Shown here: piece after piece, positions 24,696 to 33,444 of the stretch
Layout: the number at the start of each line of letters is the position of its first letter
Numbering within the stretch: the stretch's first letter is position 1
DNA from: an uncultured Bacteroidota bacterium
Lineage (GTDB): Bacteria > Bacteroidota > Bacteroidia > Bacteroidales > F082
Length of the DNA: 41,183 bases
Direction of reading: 5' to 3'
Assembly (NCBI GenBank): GCA_937901015.1
Contig: CALCGQ010000101.1
Span: 1 to 41,183, forward strand
Program-made: the position numbers and the translations under genes
Notes under the pieces: model-generated
The model's input: only the letters and a program-made list of their open reading frames with translations
What the model was told of the DNA's origin: nothing
Database searches by the model: none

Positions 24696-27430
24696 GTGAG
24701 AATAAACCACTTGATAGCATAATTGTTGAGTTAAAGGAGAGAGCGAAAGAGCTTAACTGTCTTTACAAAATTCAGGAATTATTAAATAGAACGCCCACAA
24801 TTGATGATCATGTTTGGAATGATATTATTGATTCTATTCCTGCGGGCTTTCAATTTCCTGATATCTGTGTAGTAAGAGTTACAGAAATTGCTGGTGAACA
24901 TATTTCTGATGGTTTTACTGAATCAAAATGGGTATTGAAATCAGATATTCTTGCTCAGGATCAGGTGGTTGGGCATATGCAGGTTTTCTATACAGAGGAA
25001 AGGCCAGACGCTGATGAAGGGCCCTTTTTGAAAGAAGAGCGAAGACTGATTGATAATATTGCTGAAAGGATAGGCTTTCAAATTCTTCATCAAAAGTTAA
25101 AATCTGTTTTTGAAGACAGAAAGAAAACAGATCAAAGAGAAGACTGGTGGGCTGTGCTTGATATGTTAAAGCAAACTGATCCTAAGCTGTTGGTGAGACT
25201 TTCAAGAAAGATGGTTAACTACTTATGTTGGACTGGTGTTAATGAAGCTGATAGTTTGCTGGAGAAGTTTAGTCCAATGGTTAAAAATGAAGGCGGAAAA
25301 TTGCTTTCAGAAATTAATAAACCTTATCAACGTCAATCGGATACTGATATGTTTGTGTTATCCTACCAAATTTTTCAGGTTGCTGGCAAACATATAAAGG
25401 AGAAGGATATTCTTAACCAGATTCAAAAATGGACTAAGGAAGATAAGTCTGACTTCCTCACAGAGATAATGGAAGACTCGGGTTCTACAGTAGCAACAAT
25501 TAGTGCTGCTATTGAAAGGTATCATCATCTAATTCCAAATATGCTTGAACTTACGGAATCTCGTGAAAAGAGCATAAAAGTTGCACTTATCAGAAGGCTA
25601 TTAACAGATCAACAGGACTTTATAGACATTGCCAAGAAAGTTGTTAAAGTGGATAGCTTTAATAAACTGCTTCACAATACCATACACCCTATTAATAGTC
25701 ATGGTCGGCTTGGTGGAAAGAGTTCAGGATTGTTTTTAGCTAAACAGATTTTAGAATCAAATACCTCAAAAAGTGAAACTTTTGATAAGATCAAAACTCC
25801 AAAAACCTGGTATATAACTTCAGATGGATTATTAAACTTCATGACTTATAATAATCTTGAAGAAATTGTAGAGCAGAAATATAAAGAGATTGGAAGAGTA
25901 AGGCAGGAATATCCATATGTAGTTCAGGTTTTTAAGAATTCAACATTTTCTCCGGAAATAATAAAAGGACTGTTGATGGCATTGGATGATTTTGGTGATG
26001 TGCCTCTTGTGGTAAGAAGTTCAAGTTTGCTTGAAGATAGGATAGGAGCAGTATTCGCCGGTAAATATAAGAGTCTGTTCATATCAAATTCAGGAGCAAA
26101 AGAGGAACGACTATCTGAATTAATGGATGCAATTGCCGAAGTATATGCTTCACTTTTTGGACCTGATCCCATAAACTACAGATCACAACATAAACTGTTA
26201 GATTATCAGGAAGAGATGGGGATAATGATTCAGGAAGTTGTGGGAACAAGGGTTGGACCCTACTTTTTTCCATCATTTGCAGGTGTCGCTTTCAGTAGGA
26301 ATGAATATCGTTGGTCATCAAGATTATTACCCGAAGATGGGTTAGTACGTATTGTTCCGGGACTGGGAACCAGAGCTGTTGATAGGTTGAGTAACGACTA
26401 TCCAATTATGCTATCTCCTGGAAAACCTGGATTAAGAGTTAATGTATCAGTTGATGAGATAATTAAATATTCACCAAAATTCATTGATGTAATCAATATT
26501 GAATCAGGTAGCTTTGAGACAATTGAAATTGAGTCCTTATTAAAACGATATGGCAAAGAGTATCCAGCTGTAAGTCGCGTATTATCTGTGTTGAAGGAGA
26601 ATCATATCCAACCTGCACGTCCTCTTGGAATGAACTTTAGTGAAAACACTTTTGTAGTAAATTTTGAAGGTCTTACTAAGCGAACATCATTCTTGAAAGA
26701 GATGATGGATATGATGAAGACACTTGAAGAAGCCTATGGAAATCCAGTTGATATTGAATTCGCACATAATGGTAAAGAGTTTTACTTGCTTCAATGTCGT
26801 TCGCAAAGTTATGTAAATGAAGACAAGCCGGCTGAAATACCAATAACTACTAATACAGAATCAGTATTATTTGCTTCTGATAAATACATAACTAATGGTT
26901 CTGTGCTTGGAATTACACATATTGTATATGTTGACCCTGTGAAATATGATCAGCTACCAAACCATGAATCAATGGTTAGGGTTGGAATAGCGATAGGTAA
27001 GATAAATGATATATTATCTGGTAGTAAATTCATATTAATAGGCCCAGGTCGTTGGGGAAGCCGTGGTGATATTAAATTGGGAGTAAGTGTTACTTATTCA
27101 GAAATAAACAATACTTCGATGCTAGTGGAAGTAGCTAAAAGAAAAAAAGATTATGTGCCTGACGTTTCCTTTGGAACACATTTTTTTCAAGACCTTGTTG
27201 AAGCTAATATCAAGTATTTGCCGCTTTACCCCGATGATGATAATGGGTTCTTTAATGATGATTTCTTTATTAATTCTGAAAATTCATACTCAAGCCTGGT
27301 ACCAGAAATGAAAGATCTTGGAAATGTAATTAAGGTAGTGGATACTTCATTATTAAATAAACATCTAAATGTTTACATGAATTCTATTATTGGTAAAGCT
27401 GTTGGAGTTATTGAAGATGAGGTAGTTTAA
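24692..27430 (+). CDS. PPDK-type ATP-grasp protein with N-terminal GAF-like sensor domain (paralogue 2)
   Basis: This 912-residue paralogue starts with a GAF-like input region (about 1-145). That region begins with a helix, KERAKELNCLYKIQELL, and continues to EGPFLKEERRLIDNIAERIGFQI, a pattern also seen in sensor kinases. A helical linker follows (about 150-335). The ATP-grasp core has GRLGGKSSGL (GGK near 341), LVVRSSSLLEDR (441), MIQEVVG, VPGLGTRAVDR and VDIEFAHNG ... LLQCRSQS. The shared C-terminal domain carries GPGRWGSRGD (784) and GTHFFQDL (828). Its glycine loop lacks the DGG found in paralogues 1 and 3, and its C-terminal end differs, so it is the most diverged copy. No His-swivel or TIM barrel is present. 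It is coupled to paralogue 1 by an ATGA overlap. Function is unknown. Confidence 0.86.
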   Translation: MSENKPLDSIIVELKERAKELNCLYKIQELLNRTPTIDDHVWNDIIDSIPAGFQFPDICVVRVTEIAGEHISDGFTESKWVLKSDILAQDQVVGHMQVFYTEERPDADEGPFLKEERRLIDNIAERIGFQILHQKLKSVFEDRKKTDQREDWWAVLDMLKQTDPKLLVRLSRKMVNYLCWTGVNEADSLLEKFSPMVKNEGGKLLSEINKPYQRQSDTDMFVLSYQIFQVAGKHIKEKDILNQIQKWTKEDKSDFLTEIMEDSGSTVATISAAIERYHHLIPNMLELTESREKSIKVALIRRLLTDQQDFIDIAKKVVKVDSFNKLLHNTIHPINSHGRLGGKSSGLFLAKQILESNTSKSETFDKIKTPKTWYITSDGLLNFMTYNNLEEIVEQKYKEIGRVRQEYPYVVQVFKNSTFSPEIIKGLLMALDDFGDVPLVVRSSSLLEDRIGAVFAGKYKSLFISNSGAKEERLSELMDAIAEVYASLFGPDPINYRSQHKLLDYQEEMGIMIQEVVGTRVGPYFFPSFAGVAFSRNEYRWSSRLLPEDGLVRIVPGLGTRAVDRLSNDYPIMLSPGKPGLRVNVSVDEIIKYSPKFIDVINIESGSFETIEIESLLKRYGKEYPAVSRVLSVLKENHIQPARPLGMNFSENTFVVNFEGLTKRTSFLKEMMDMMKTLEEAYGNPVDIEFAHNGKEFYLLQCRSQSYVNEDKPAEIPITTNTESVLFASDKYITNGSVLGITHIVYVDPVKYDQLPNHESMVRVGIAIGKINDILSGSKFILIGPGRWGSRGDIKLGVSVTYSEINNTSMLVEVAKRKKDYVPDVSFGTHFFQDLVEANIKYLPLYPDDDNGFFNDDFFINSENSYSSLVPEMKDLGNVIKVVDTSLLNKHLNVYMNSIIGKAVGVIEDEVV

Positions 27431-27490
27431 TAGCCTTTTTCACATAACTTGAATGCTCACTATTTCAGTTTTTTTATCATATATTTTTCA

Positions 27491-27498
27491 TAAATTTG
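27491..27498 (+). promoter_or_regulatory. Putative -7 promoter box for the histidine kinase gene
   Basis: TAAATTTG fits TAnnTTTG. It lies 9 bases before the ATG at 27508 and 27 before the ATG at 27526. The start with the better signal peptide (27526) leaves a short but normal leader. The ten bases TAAATTTGTA recur in front of the double-receiver gene. Confidence 0.5.
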
Positions 27499-27525
27499 TA
27501 GAATAGCATGTGCTTAACTTTTAAT

Positions 27526-30375
27526 ATGAAGATTACGATTCGCAGTATATTTCTTATTACCGGTGTTATTCTATACACAATATTATTCTCAAGTAATACC
27601 CTATCTGCAAATCCCGTGGTTAGTGACTCCATTAAAATTGTACAGCTTTGTGAGTCAGCAAGATTAAATATCACAAATTATAAGGATAGTGAGTCATACA
27701 TTAATAGGGCTAGTGAGATTGCAGAGACCACCAAATGCGAAAGCTGTTATGGTGAAATATTATCCGTAAAAGCATTTTTATATTCAGAGCATGGTAAATT
27801 TGACAGTGCCTTAAACCATTATGATTTAGCATTGGCTAAATTCAAGGAAGACCATAATGATACAAGGGCAATTGAAACAATAATTGAGATCAGTAAAATT
27901 CTGGATACCCAATATAAATTTGAAGAGGCAGCTAATATTTTGAAGGATGGTCTTAATATAGGCTCCAATAACGATAGTACATTAACTGGTTTAAAAGCTG
28001 ATCTGTACCTCAACCTTGGATTAACCTTTGAAGAACTTGCATTATTCAGAAAGTCCATTGATGCTTTAATAAAAGCGTTGGAAATATATGAAGTAGAAAC
28101 CGATAGTTCAGGGGTTAGCTCATGTCTTATAAGTTTAGGGTCTTTATTAATGACTGAAGAAAACTTTACCGATGCATTAGAGTATACCGAGAGAGCTCTT
28201 GAAATAGGTACATTGTTAAATGATAGTTACACCATTTCTGCCAGTTTAAATAATATTGGTTACATATATAGTTATACCCAGAAACAAGAAGAAGCCCTTA
28301 ATTATTTTAAGAGGTCCTTGGAAATTGATCGACAGCTAAATGATAGAAATGGGGTTGCAATTTGTTTAAATAATATTGGAGACACCTACAAAGAGCTGGG
28401 CGACACCATTTTAGCTGTGAGCTATTATTCTCAGAGTTTGGAGACTGCCAGACCTGATAATAATTTGATGATAGCAGTAGTACTTATCAATATTGCAGAA
28501 CTGGAATATGTTCAGGGTAATTTGAAAAGTGCATTAGCTTATGCCAATGAAGGACTTGCTGCAGCAATTAAATCAACCTCCCTCGAACAACTACTTGAAT
28601 CATATTCTCTTCTTCAGAGGATTTATTCTGAAATGGGAAGATATGAGAAAGCCTACTTTTACCTATCTGCTCATCAGAATATACATGATAGTATTTATTC
28701 CATATCTAAGACTAGGTATATTCAGGAAGTCAATGCTAAGTATAACGACGAAAAACAGCGAAGCGAAATAAATATATTGAAAGAGAAGAATATAGATGAG
28801 TATGAGACAAAGAAATATCTATTGATTACCATTCTTGGAATATCAATTATTATTGTAAGCATGTTTGTAGTAATCAATGTTATTCGGCGCTCAAGCAAAC
28901 TAGTTAAGAAGCAAAAAAAGTACTATGAAAGGCTACTTGAGTATTCGGAAGATTTCATTTTTGTTATTGACAAAAAAGGTGTTACAAAATATATTAGCCC
29001 AAGTTATGAAAGGAGAATAGGAAGGGAAACAAAGGAAAGAACAGGAATGAGCGCATTCGAGTTTATTCACTCTGATGATGTTGATTTTGTTATGGCAGAG
29101 TTTCAAGGCCTAATCGCTGACAAACGTCCAAGGAATATTAACTTCCGAATGGAAAATGCTTTTGGTGAATGGTTGACAGTGTATGCCTTTGGGCAGAATA
29201 TGATGGATGACCCTATGATAGAGGGTATTGTGGTTAATTTTTGGGATATTACTCAACTTAAGGAAGCAGAAGAACTCATAAGTCAAAGTGAAATCAAATT
29301 CCGTGAAATTTTTAATTCTTTTCCTGATATTTATTTTCAAACCGATGTAAAAGGAGTCATAACTGAGATAAGCCCTTCTGTTTTTGAACTTATTGGATAT
29401 ACTCGTGAAGAATTACTCGGAGTTACTCCTTATGAATATTATCATTTTATTGATGACTGGAAGAAGATTGCTGCGAGATTAGAAGCTAATAGTATGGTTG
29501 ATGACCATGATACAAAGGTAAAAACAAAAAATGGAAAGGTTATTAATTGTTCGTTTAGTGCAGAAAATATCTATGATGACAAGAATAACCATTTAGGTAT
29601 GAAGGGAGTGATTCGCGACATTAGTGGTAGAGTTAACAACCAGCGCAGATTACACCAGTCTCAAGTAAAACTAAGAGAAGCAAATAAAGCTAAGGAGAAA
29701 ATATTCTCCATTATCGCTCATGATCTAATAGGACCAATTGGTACGAATAAATCCATAGTAGACTTAATTGTTGGACAAGTTGATGAACTTACCAATGAGG
29801 AGGTAGTTACATTAATTACATCTCTAAAACCCTCTCTGGATTCAACATATTCATTAATTGAGAATTTATTATCATGGGCCAGAATACAACAAAACAAGAT
29901 AGTACCTAATTTTGAGAATATACATGTTGGCAGAATGCTCGAATTAATATCAGAAATACTTAATGGGCAAGCTCTACGTAAATCTGTTAAAATGGATATT
30001 ACGGGTGATGAGGAAATAAAGATATTTGCTGATCAAAACCAAATGGATATAGTTCTTAGAAACCTTATTTCAAATTCCATAAAGTTCTCAAAGCACAATA
30101 CAAAAATAAAGGTGAGTTATGCAATAGTTGATTCTATGGCTGAGATTCGGATAAGTGATTCTGGAATTGGTATGTCTAAGAAGGAGGTAAATAAAATACT
30201 CTCCGGAAAAGGTAACGTAGAAGCCAGAAGAGGTACTGATAACGAAAAAGGAACAGGCTTTGGATTGGTTATTGTGACCGAATTTATAAAAAACAATAGC
30301 GGTAAGATTAATATATTAAGTGAAGAAGGCAAAGGAACTACCTTCATTCTAAGCTTACCTCTTGGTATAGCATAA
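27526..30375 (+). CDS. TPR-PAS-PAS sensor histidine kinase
   Basis: The kinase (about 949 residues from the chosen start) has a signal peptide or leading helix (MKITIRSIFLITGVILYTIL). A periplasmic TPR array (about 30-380) and a coiled coil lead to a transmembrane helix (about 430-452, YLLITILGISIIIVSMFVV). Two PAS domains (about 467-580 and 590-700) precede a HisKA domain with FSIIAHDLIGPIG (phospho-acceptor His near 732). The HATPase domain has RNLISNSIKFS (N box), DSGIGMS (G1) and GTGFGLVIV (G2). All catalytic boxes look intact. The ORF track begins at 27508, but the internal ATG places the signal sequence at the N-terminus. It lies directly upstream of the double-receiver ATP-grasp protein, its most likely partner, and no conventional DNA-binding regulator is adjacent. 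Confidence 0.93.
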   Translation: MKITIRSIFLITGVILYTILFSSNTLSANPVVSDSIKIVQLCESARLNITNYKDSESYINRASEIAETTKCESCYGEILSVKAFLYSEHGKFDSALNHYDLALAKFKEDHNDTRAIETIIEISKILDTQYKFEEAANILKDGLNIGSNNDSTLTGLKADLYLNLGLTFEELALFRKSIDALIKALEIYEVETDSSGVSSCLISLGSLLMTEENFTDALEYTERALEIGTLLNDSYTISASLNNIGYIYSYTQKQEEALNYFKRSLEIDRQLNDRNGVAICLNNIGDTYKELGDTILAVSYYSQSLETARPDNNLMIAVVLINIAELEYVQGNLKSALAYANEGLAAAIKSTSLEQLLESYSLLQRIYSEMGRYEKAYFYLSAHQNIHDSIYSISKTRYIQEVNAKYNDEKQRSEINILKEKNIDEYETKKYLLITILGISIIIVSMFVVINVIRRSSKLVKKQKKYYERLLEYSEDFIFVIDKKGVTKYISPSYERRIGRETKERTGMSAFEFIHSDDVDFVMAEFQGLIADKRPRNINFRMENAFGEWLTVYAFGQNMMDDPMIEGIVVNFWDITQLKEAEELISQSEIKFREIFNSFPDIYFQTDVKGVITEISPSVFELIGYTREELLGVTPYEYYHFIDDWKKIAARLEANSMVDDHDTKVKTKNGKVINCSFSAENIYDDKNNHLGMKGVIRDISGRVNNQRRLHQSQVKLREANKAKEKIFSIIAHDLIGPIGTNKSIVDLIVGQVDELTNEEVVTLITSLKPSLDSTYSLIENLLSWARIQQNKIVPNFENIHVGRMLELISEILNGQALRKSVKMDITGDEEIKIFADQNQMDIVLRNLISNSIKFSKHNTKIKVSYAIVDSMAEIRISDSGIGMSKKEVNKILSGKGNVEARRGTDNEKGTGFGLVIVTEFIKNNSGKINILSEEGKGTTFILSLPLGIA

Positions 30376-30433
30376 ACCTTATTCATAATATGAATCATAA
30401 GTTTTATTACTCCCATAAATTTTCATTAAAGCT

Positions 30434-30441
30434 TAAATTTG
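30434..30441 (+). promoter_or_regulatory. Putative -7 promoter box for the double-receiver ATP-grasp gene
   Basis: TAAATTTG fits TAnnTTTG and lies 17 bases before the ATG. It shares TAAATTTGTA with the box in front of the histidine kinase gene. Confidence 0.5.
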
Positions 30442-30458
30442 TACATTAATTTTTACTT

Positions 30459-33443
30459 ATGTTCTCTTCGAAAGCAGATATATTAGACCAGGATTTTTAT
30501 TTCAACGATACTCCGTTTACACACCTTATGAAAAGGAGGATTTATCAGGTATTACTTATTTCGAGTGTGTATGATGCGTTTATGTTGGAAGAAGATGGCC
30601 GAATTGATGAGCAGATTTTTCACGAATATACCTCGTTGAATTTAAGGTATCCACCTCAGTTTCTCAAAGCAACCAATGAAGAAGAAGCATTACGGATATT
30701 GGAGACTGAAAAAATAGATCTTGTTATTTCAATGCTGAGTGCTGAAAAAGAATCAACATTTGAGTTTACGGATCATATTAAGGATGAATACCCCGAAATT
30801 CCAATTGTTATGCTTACACCATTTTCACGGGAGGTAAGTTTAAAGTTAGAGAAGATTGATTTAAGGTCAATTGATTATATTTTTAGCTGGCTTGGAAATG
30901 CGGATATACTGCTTGCTATCATCAAGTTAATTGAGGATAGTATGAATGTGGATAATGATGTTGAAGAGGTAGGTGTACAAACAATTATACTTGTTGAAGA
31001 TAATATCAGGTTTTACTCAAGCTACCTTCCAATAATATATAAGATAATATTTAAGCAATCAAAGTCATTCGTTAATGAAGGTTTGAATGAGCATCAAAGA
31101 ATGATGCGGTTAAGGGGAAGGCCAAAAATCCTACTTGCCACAAACTTCGAAGATGCATATGGGTTTTATGAGAAGTATAAAAAGAACCTTCTTGGAGTAG
31201 TTTCTGATATTACCTATTCGCGAAATGGTGTTCTTGATAAAAACGCAGGGTTTGAGCTGTCAGCCATTATTAAGCGTGATAATCCCTATACACCAGTGCT
31301 ATTACAATCATCTGAAAGAATAAATTATAAAAGGGCTAAAGAACTAAGAGTTGGTTTTCTGGATAAATATTCCAAAACACTAATTTTTGATTTGAGAGAG
31401 TTTATTAAAGAATATTTTGCTTTTGGTGATTTTGTATTTAAAGATCCATTGCTTGGTATTGTTGTAGCTAGAGCTACTGACCTTAAAGACTTACAAGATA
31501 AAATATTTAATATTCCATCGAATTCCCTTCGGTACCATATACAACGTAACCACTTTAGTAAATGGTTGCGGGCAAGAGCATTGTTTCCATTGGCAGAATT
31601 GTTCAGATATTTTAATACCGATGATTTCAATGATTTAAGTGAAATCAGACAATTTATATACAATGCCATCTCACAATTTAGGATATCAAAGGCACGAGGT
31701 GTAATATCTCAGTTTAACAGGAAGACTTTTGATAAGTATTTCAGTATGAGTAGGATTGGTCAGGGATCCATCGGTGGTAAAGCACGAGGGTTAGCCTTTC
31801 TTGACTCATTGATTAAGCGTAATAACTTATATACCTATTTTGATAAGGTTGAAATTGCTATTCCGAAAACTGTGGTTGTGGGAACAGATATTTTTGATGA
31901 ATTCATGGATGAAAACAAACTTCATCCAATAGCTCTTTCAGATTCTATTACAGATAATGAGATATTGGATGCATTCCTCAAAGCTCAATTACCCGCTTCT
32001 GTTCGCGAGGATATGTATAAGATAGCAAGTTCCATTGAAAGTCCATTGGCAATTAGATCTTCCAGTTTGCTAGAGGATTCACATTATCAGCCCTTTGCAG
32101 GCATCTATAATACCTATATGATTCCTTACAGAAGTGGTGATCCGGATAAAATGTATGATATGATGGTTTCTGCAATAAAAGCAGTTTACGCATCTGCTTA
32201 CTATACGGATAGTAAGGCATACATGGAAGCAACTTCGAATGTTATTGATGAGGAGAAGATGGCAATTGTGATTCAGGAAGTTGTTGGTAGTACCTATGGT
32301 GATAGATATTATCCTACTATTTCAGGAGTAGGAAGATCGATCGATTATTATCCTTTGGAGCCTGGTATCCCAGAAGATGGAACAGTCAGTTTGGCCTTTG
32401 GCCTTGGAAAGTATGTTGTTGATGGAGGTTTATCCCTAAGGTTTTGCCCAAAATATCCTAAAAATATACTTCAGACATCTACTCCAGAAATGGCACTTAG
32501 AGAGACTCAAAAATACTTTTTTGCGCTTGATATGAGTGATAATGATTTTGATATCCAGCCCAATGATGGTGCTTGCTTGTTGAAGCTTAAAATAAAAGAA
32601 GCAGAAAAGGATGGTTCCATAAAACCTGTTGCTTCAACATTTGTTATGCATGATAATGTTGTGAGGGATGGATATAACTATCCTGGTAAAAAGTTGATTA
32701 CATTCTCAAATATTCTTAAGCACAATACTTTTCCACTGGCAGAGATTCTTGATCGAATTTTAAAACTTGGTGAGGAAGAAATGGGAAATCCAGTTGAAAT
32801 CGAATTTGCCATTGATTTGAATATTCAAAAGGATGAAAAAGTCGCATTAAAATTATTACAAATAAGACCAGTAGCCTCAAAGGATGAAAGTGTTAATATT
32901 GAGGAGGAAGAAATCGATAATTCTGATACTATTTTGGTTTCACGATCTGCCTTAGGGAATGGAATAATCGATGATATTTTCGATATTGTTTACGTTAGAC
33001 CAGAAAACTTTGATGCTTCAAAAACAAATGATATTGTTAATTATATAGATGCATTGAATAAGGTGTTTGTTGAAGAAGATCGAAACTATATACTAGTTGG
33101 TCCCGGACGCTGGGGATCAAGTGATCCTTGGTTAGGAATTCCGGTTAATTGGTCACAGATATCAGCGGCACGGTTGATTGTTGAATCCGGACTCGAAGAT
33201 TACAGAATAGATCCAAGTCAGGGCACTCACTTTTTCCAAAATCTAACATCCTTCAGAGTAGGGTATTTTACTATCAATCCGTTTATTAGGGATGGATCAT
33301 ATGATAATGACTTTTTGGATAAGCAACCCGCTATCTTTGAGAATGAATTCGTTCGTCATGTTAGGTTTGAAAATAATCTTACAATAAAAATTGATGGTAA
33401 GAAAAACTTAGGAATGGTAACAAAACCTAAGTTGCAGATTTAG
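30459..33443 (+). CDS. Double-receiver response regulator fused to PPDK-type ATP-grasp domain (paralogue 3)
   Basis: The 994-residue protein has two receiver-like domains before an ATP-grasp enzyme core. The first (about 28-165) lacks clear acidic-pocket and phospho-acceptor residues and looks degenerate. The second (about 172-325) shows the acidic pair in ILVEDN (E180, D181), a likely phospho-acceptor in VVSDITY (D250), LLQSS (284-285) and the conserved lysine in FLDKYSK (K303). The ATP-grasp core follows: GSIGGKARGL (GGK near 439), LAIRSSSLLEDS (532), VIQEVVG, LAFGLGKYVVDGG and VEIEFAID ... LLQIRPV. The shared C-terminal domain has GPGRWGSSDPW (881), SQGTHFFQNL (922) and a final IKIDGKKNLG as in paralogue 1. 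Phosphorylation by the upstream kinase probably controls the ATP-grasp activity. Its product is unknown. Confidence 0.88.
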   Translation: MFSSKADILDQDFYFNDTPFTHLMKRRIYQVLLISSVYDAFMLEEDGRIDEQIFHEYTSLNLRYPPQFLKATNEEEALRILETEKIDLVISMLSAEKESTFEFTDHIKDEYPEIPIVMLTPFSREVSLKLEKIDLRSIDYIFSWLGNADILLAIIKLIEDSMNVDNDVEEVGVQTIILVEDNIRFYSSYLPIIYKIIFKQSKSFVNEGLNEHQRMMRLRGRPKILLATNFEDAYGFYEKYKKNLLGVVSDITYSRNGVLDKNAGFELSAIIKRDNPYTPVLLQSSERINYKRAKELRVGFLDKYSKTLIFDLREFIKEYFAFGDFVFKDPLLGIVVARATDLKDLQDKIFNIPSNSLRYHIQRNHFSKWLRARALFPLAELFRYFNTDDFNDLSEIRQFIYNAISQFRISKARGVISQFNRKTFDKYFSMSRIGQGSIGGKARGLAFLDSLIKRNNLYTYFDKVEIAIPKTVVVGTDIFDEFMDENKLHPIALSDSITDNEILDAFLKAQLPASVREDMYKIASSIESPLAIRSSSLLEDSHYQPFAGIYNTYMIPYRSGDPDKMYDMMVSAIKAVYASAYYTDSKAYMEATSNVIDEEKMAIVIQEVVGSTYGDRYYPTISGVGRSIDYYPLEPGIPEDGTVSLAFGLGKYVVDGGLSLRFCPKYPKNILQTSTPEMALRETQKYFFALDMSDNDFDIQPNDGACLLKLKIKEAEKDGSIKPVASTFVMHDNVVRDGYNYPGKKLITFSNILKHNTFPLAEILDRILKLGEEEMGNPVEIEFAIDLNIQKDEKVALKLLQIRPVASKDESVNIEEEEIDNSDTILVSRSALGNGIIDDIFDIVYVRPENFDASKTNDIVNYIDALNKVFVEEDRNYILVGPGRWGSSDPWLGIPVNWSQISAARLIVESGLEDYRIDPSQGTHFFQNLTSFRVGYFTINPFIRDGSYDNDFLDKQPAIFENEFVRHVRFENNLTIKIDGKKNLGMVTKPKLQI

Positions 33444-33444
33444 C

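Noticed and set aside
31325-31669. 114-residue minus-strand ORF inside paralogue 3
   Set aside because: It is fully antisense to the continuous receiver/ATP-grasp frame and has no motif.
22950-33443. Calling the three ATP-grasp proteins phosphoenolpyruvate synthase or pyruvate phosphate dikinase
   Set aside because: Only the N-terminal ATP-grasp domain is present. No phosphohistidine swivel motif or PEP-binding TIM barrel follows in any of them, so the full reaction is not supported.
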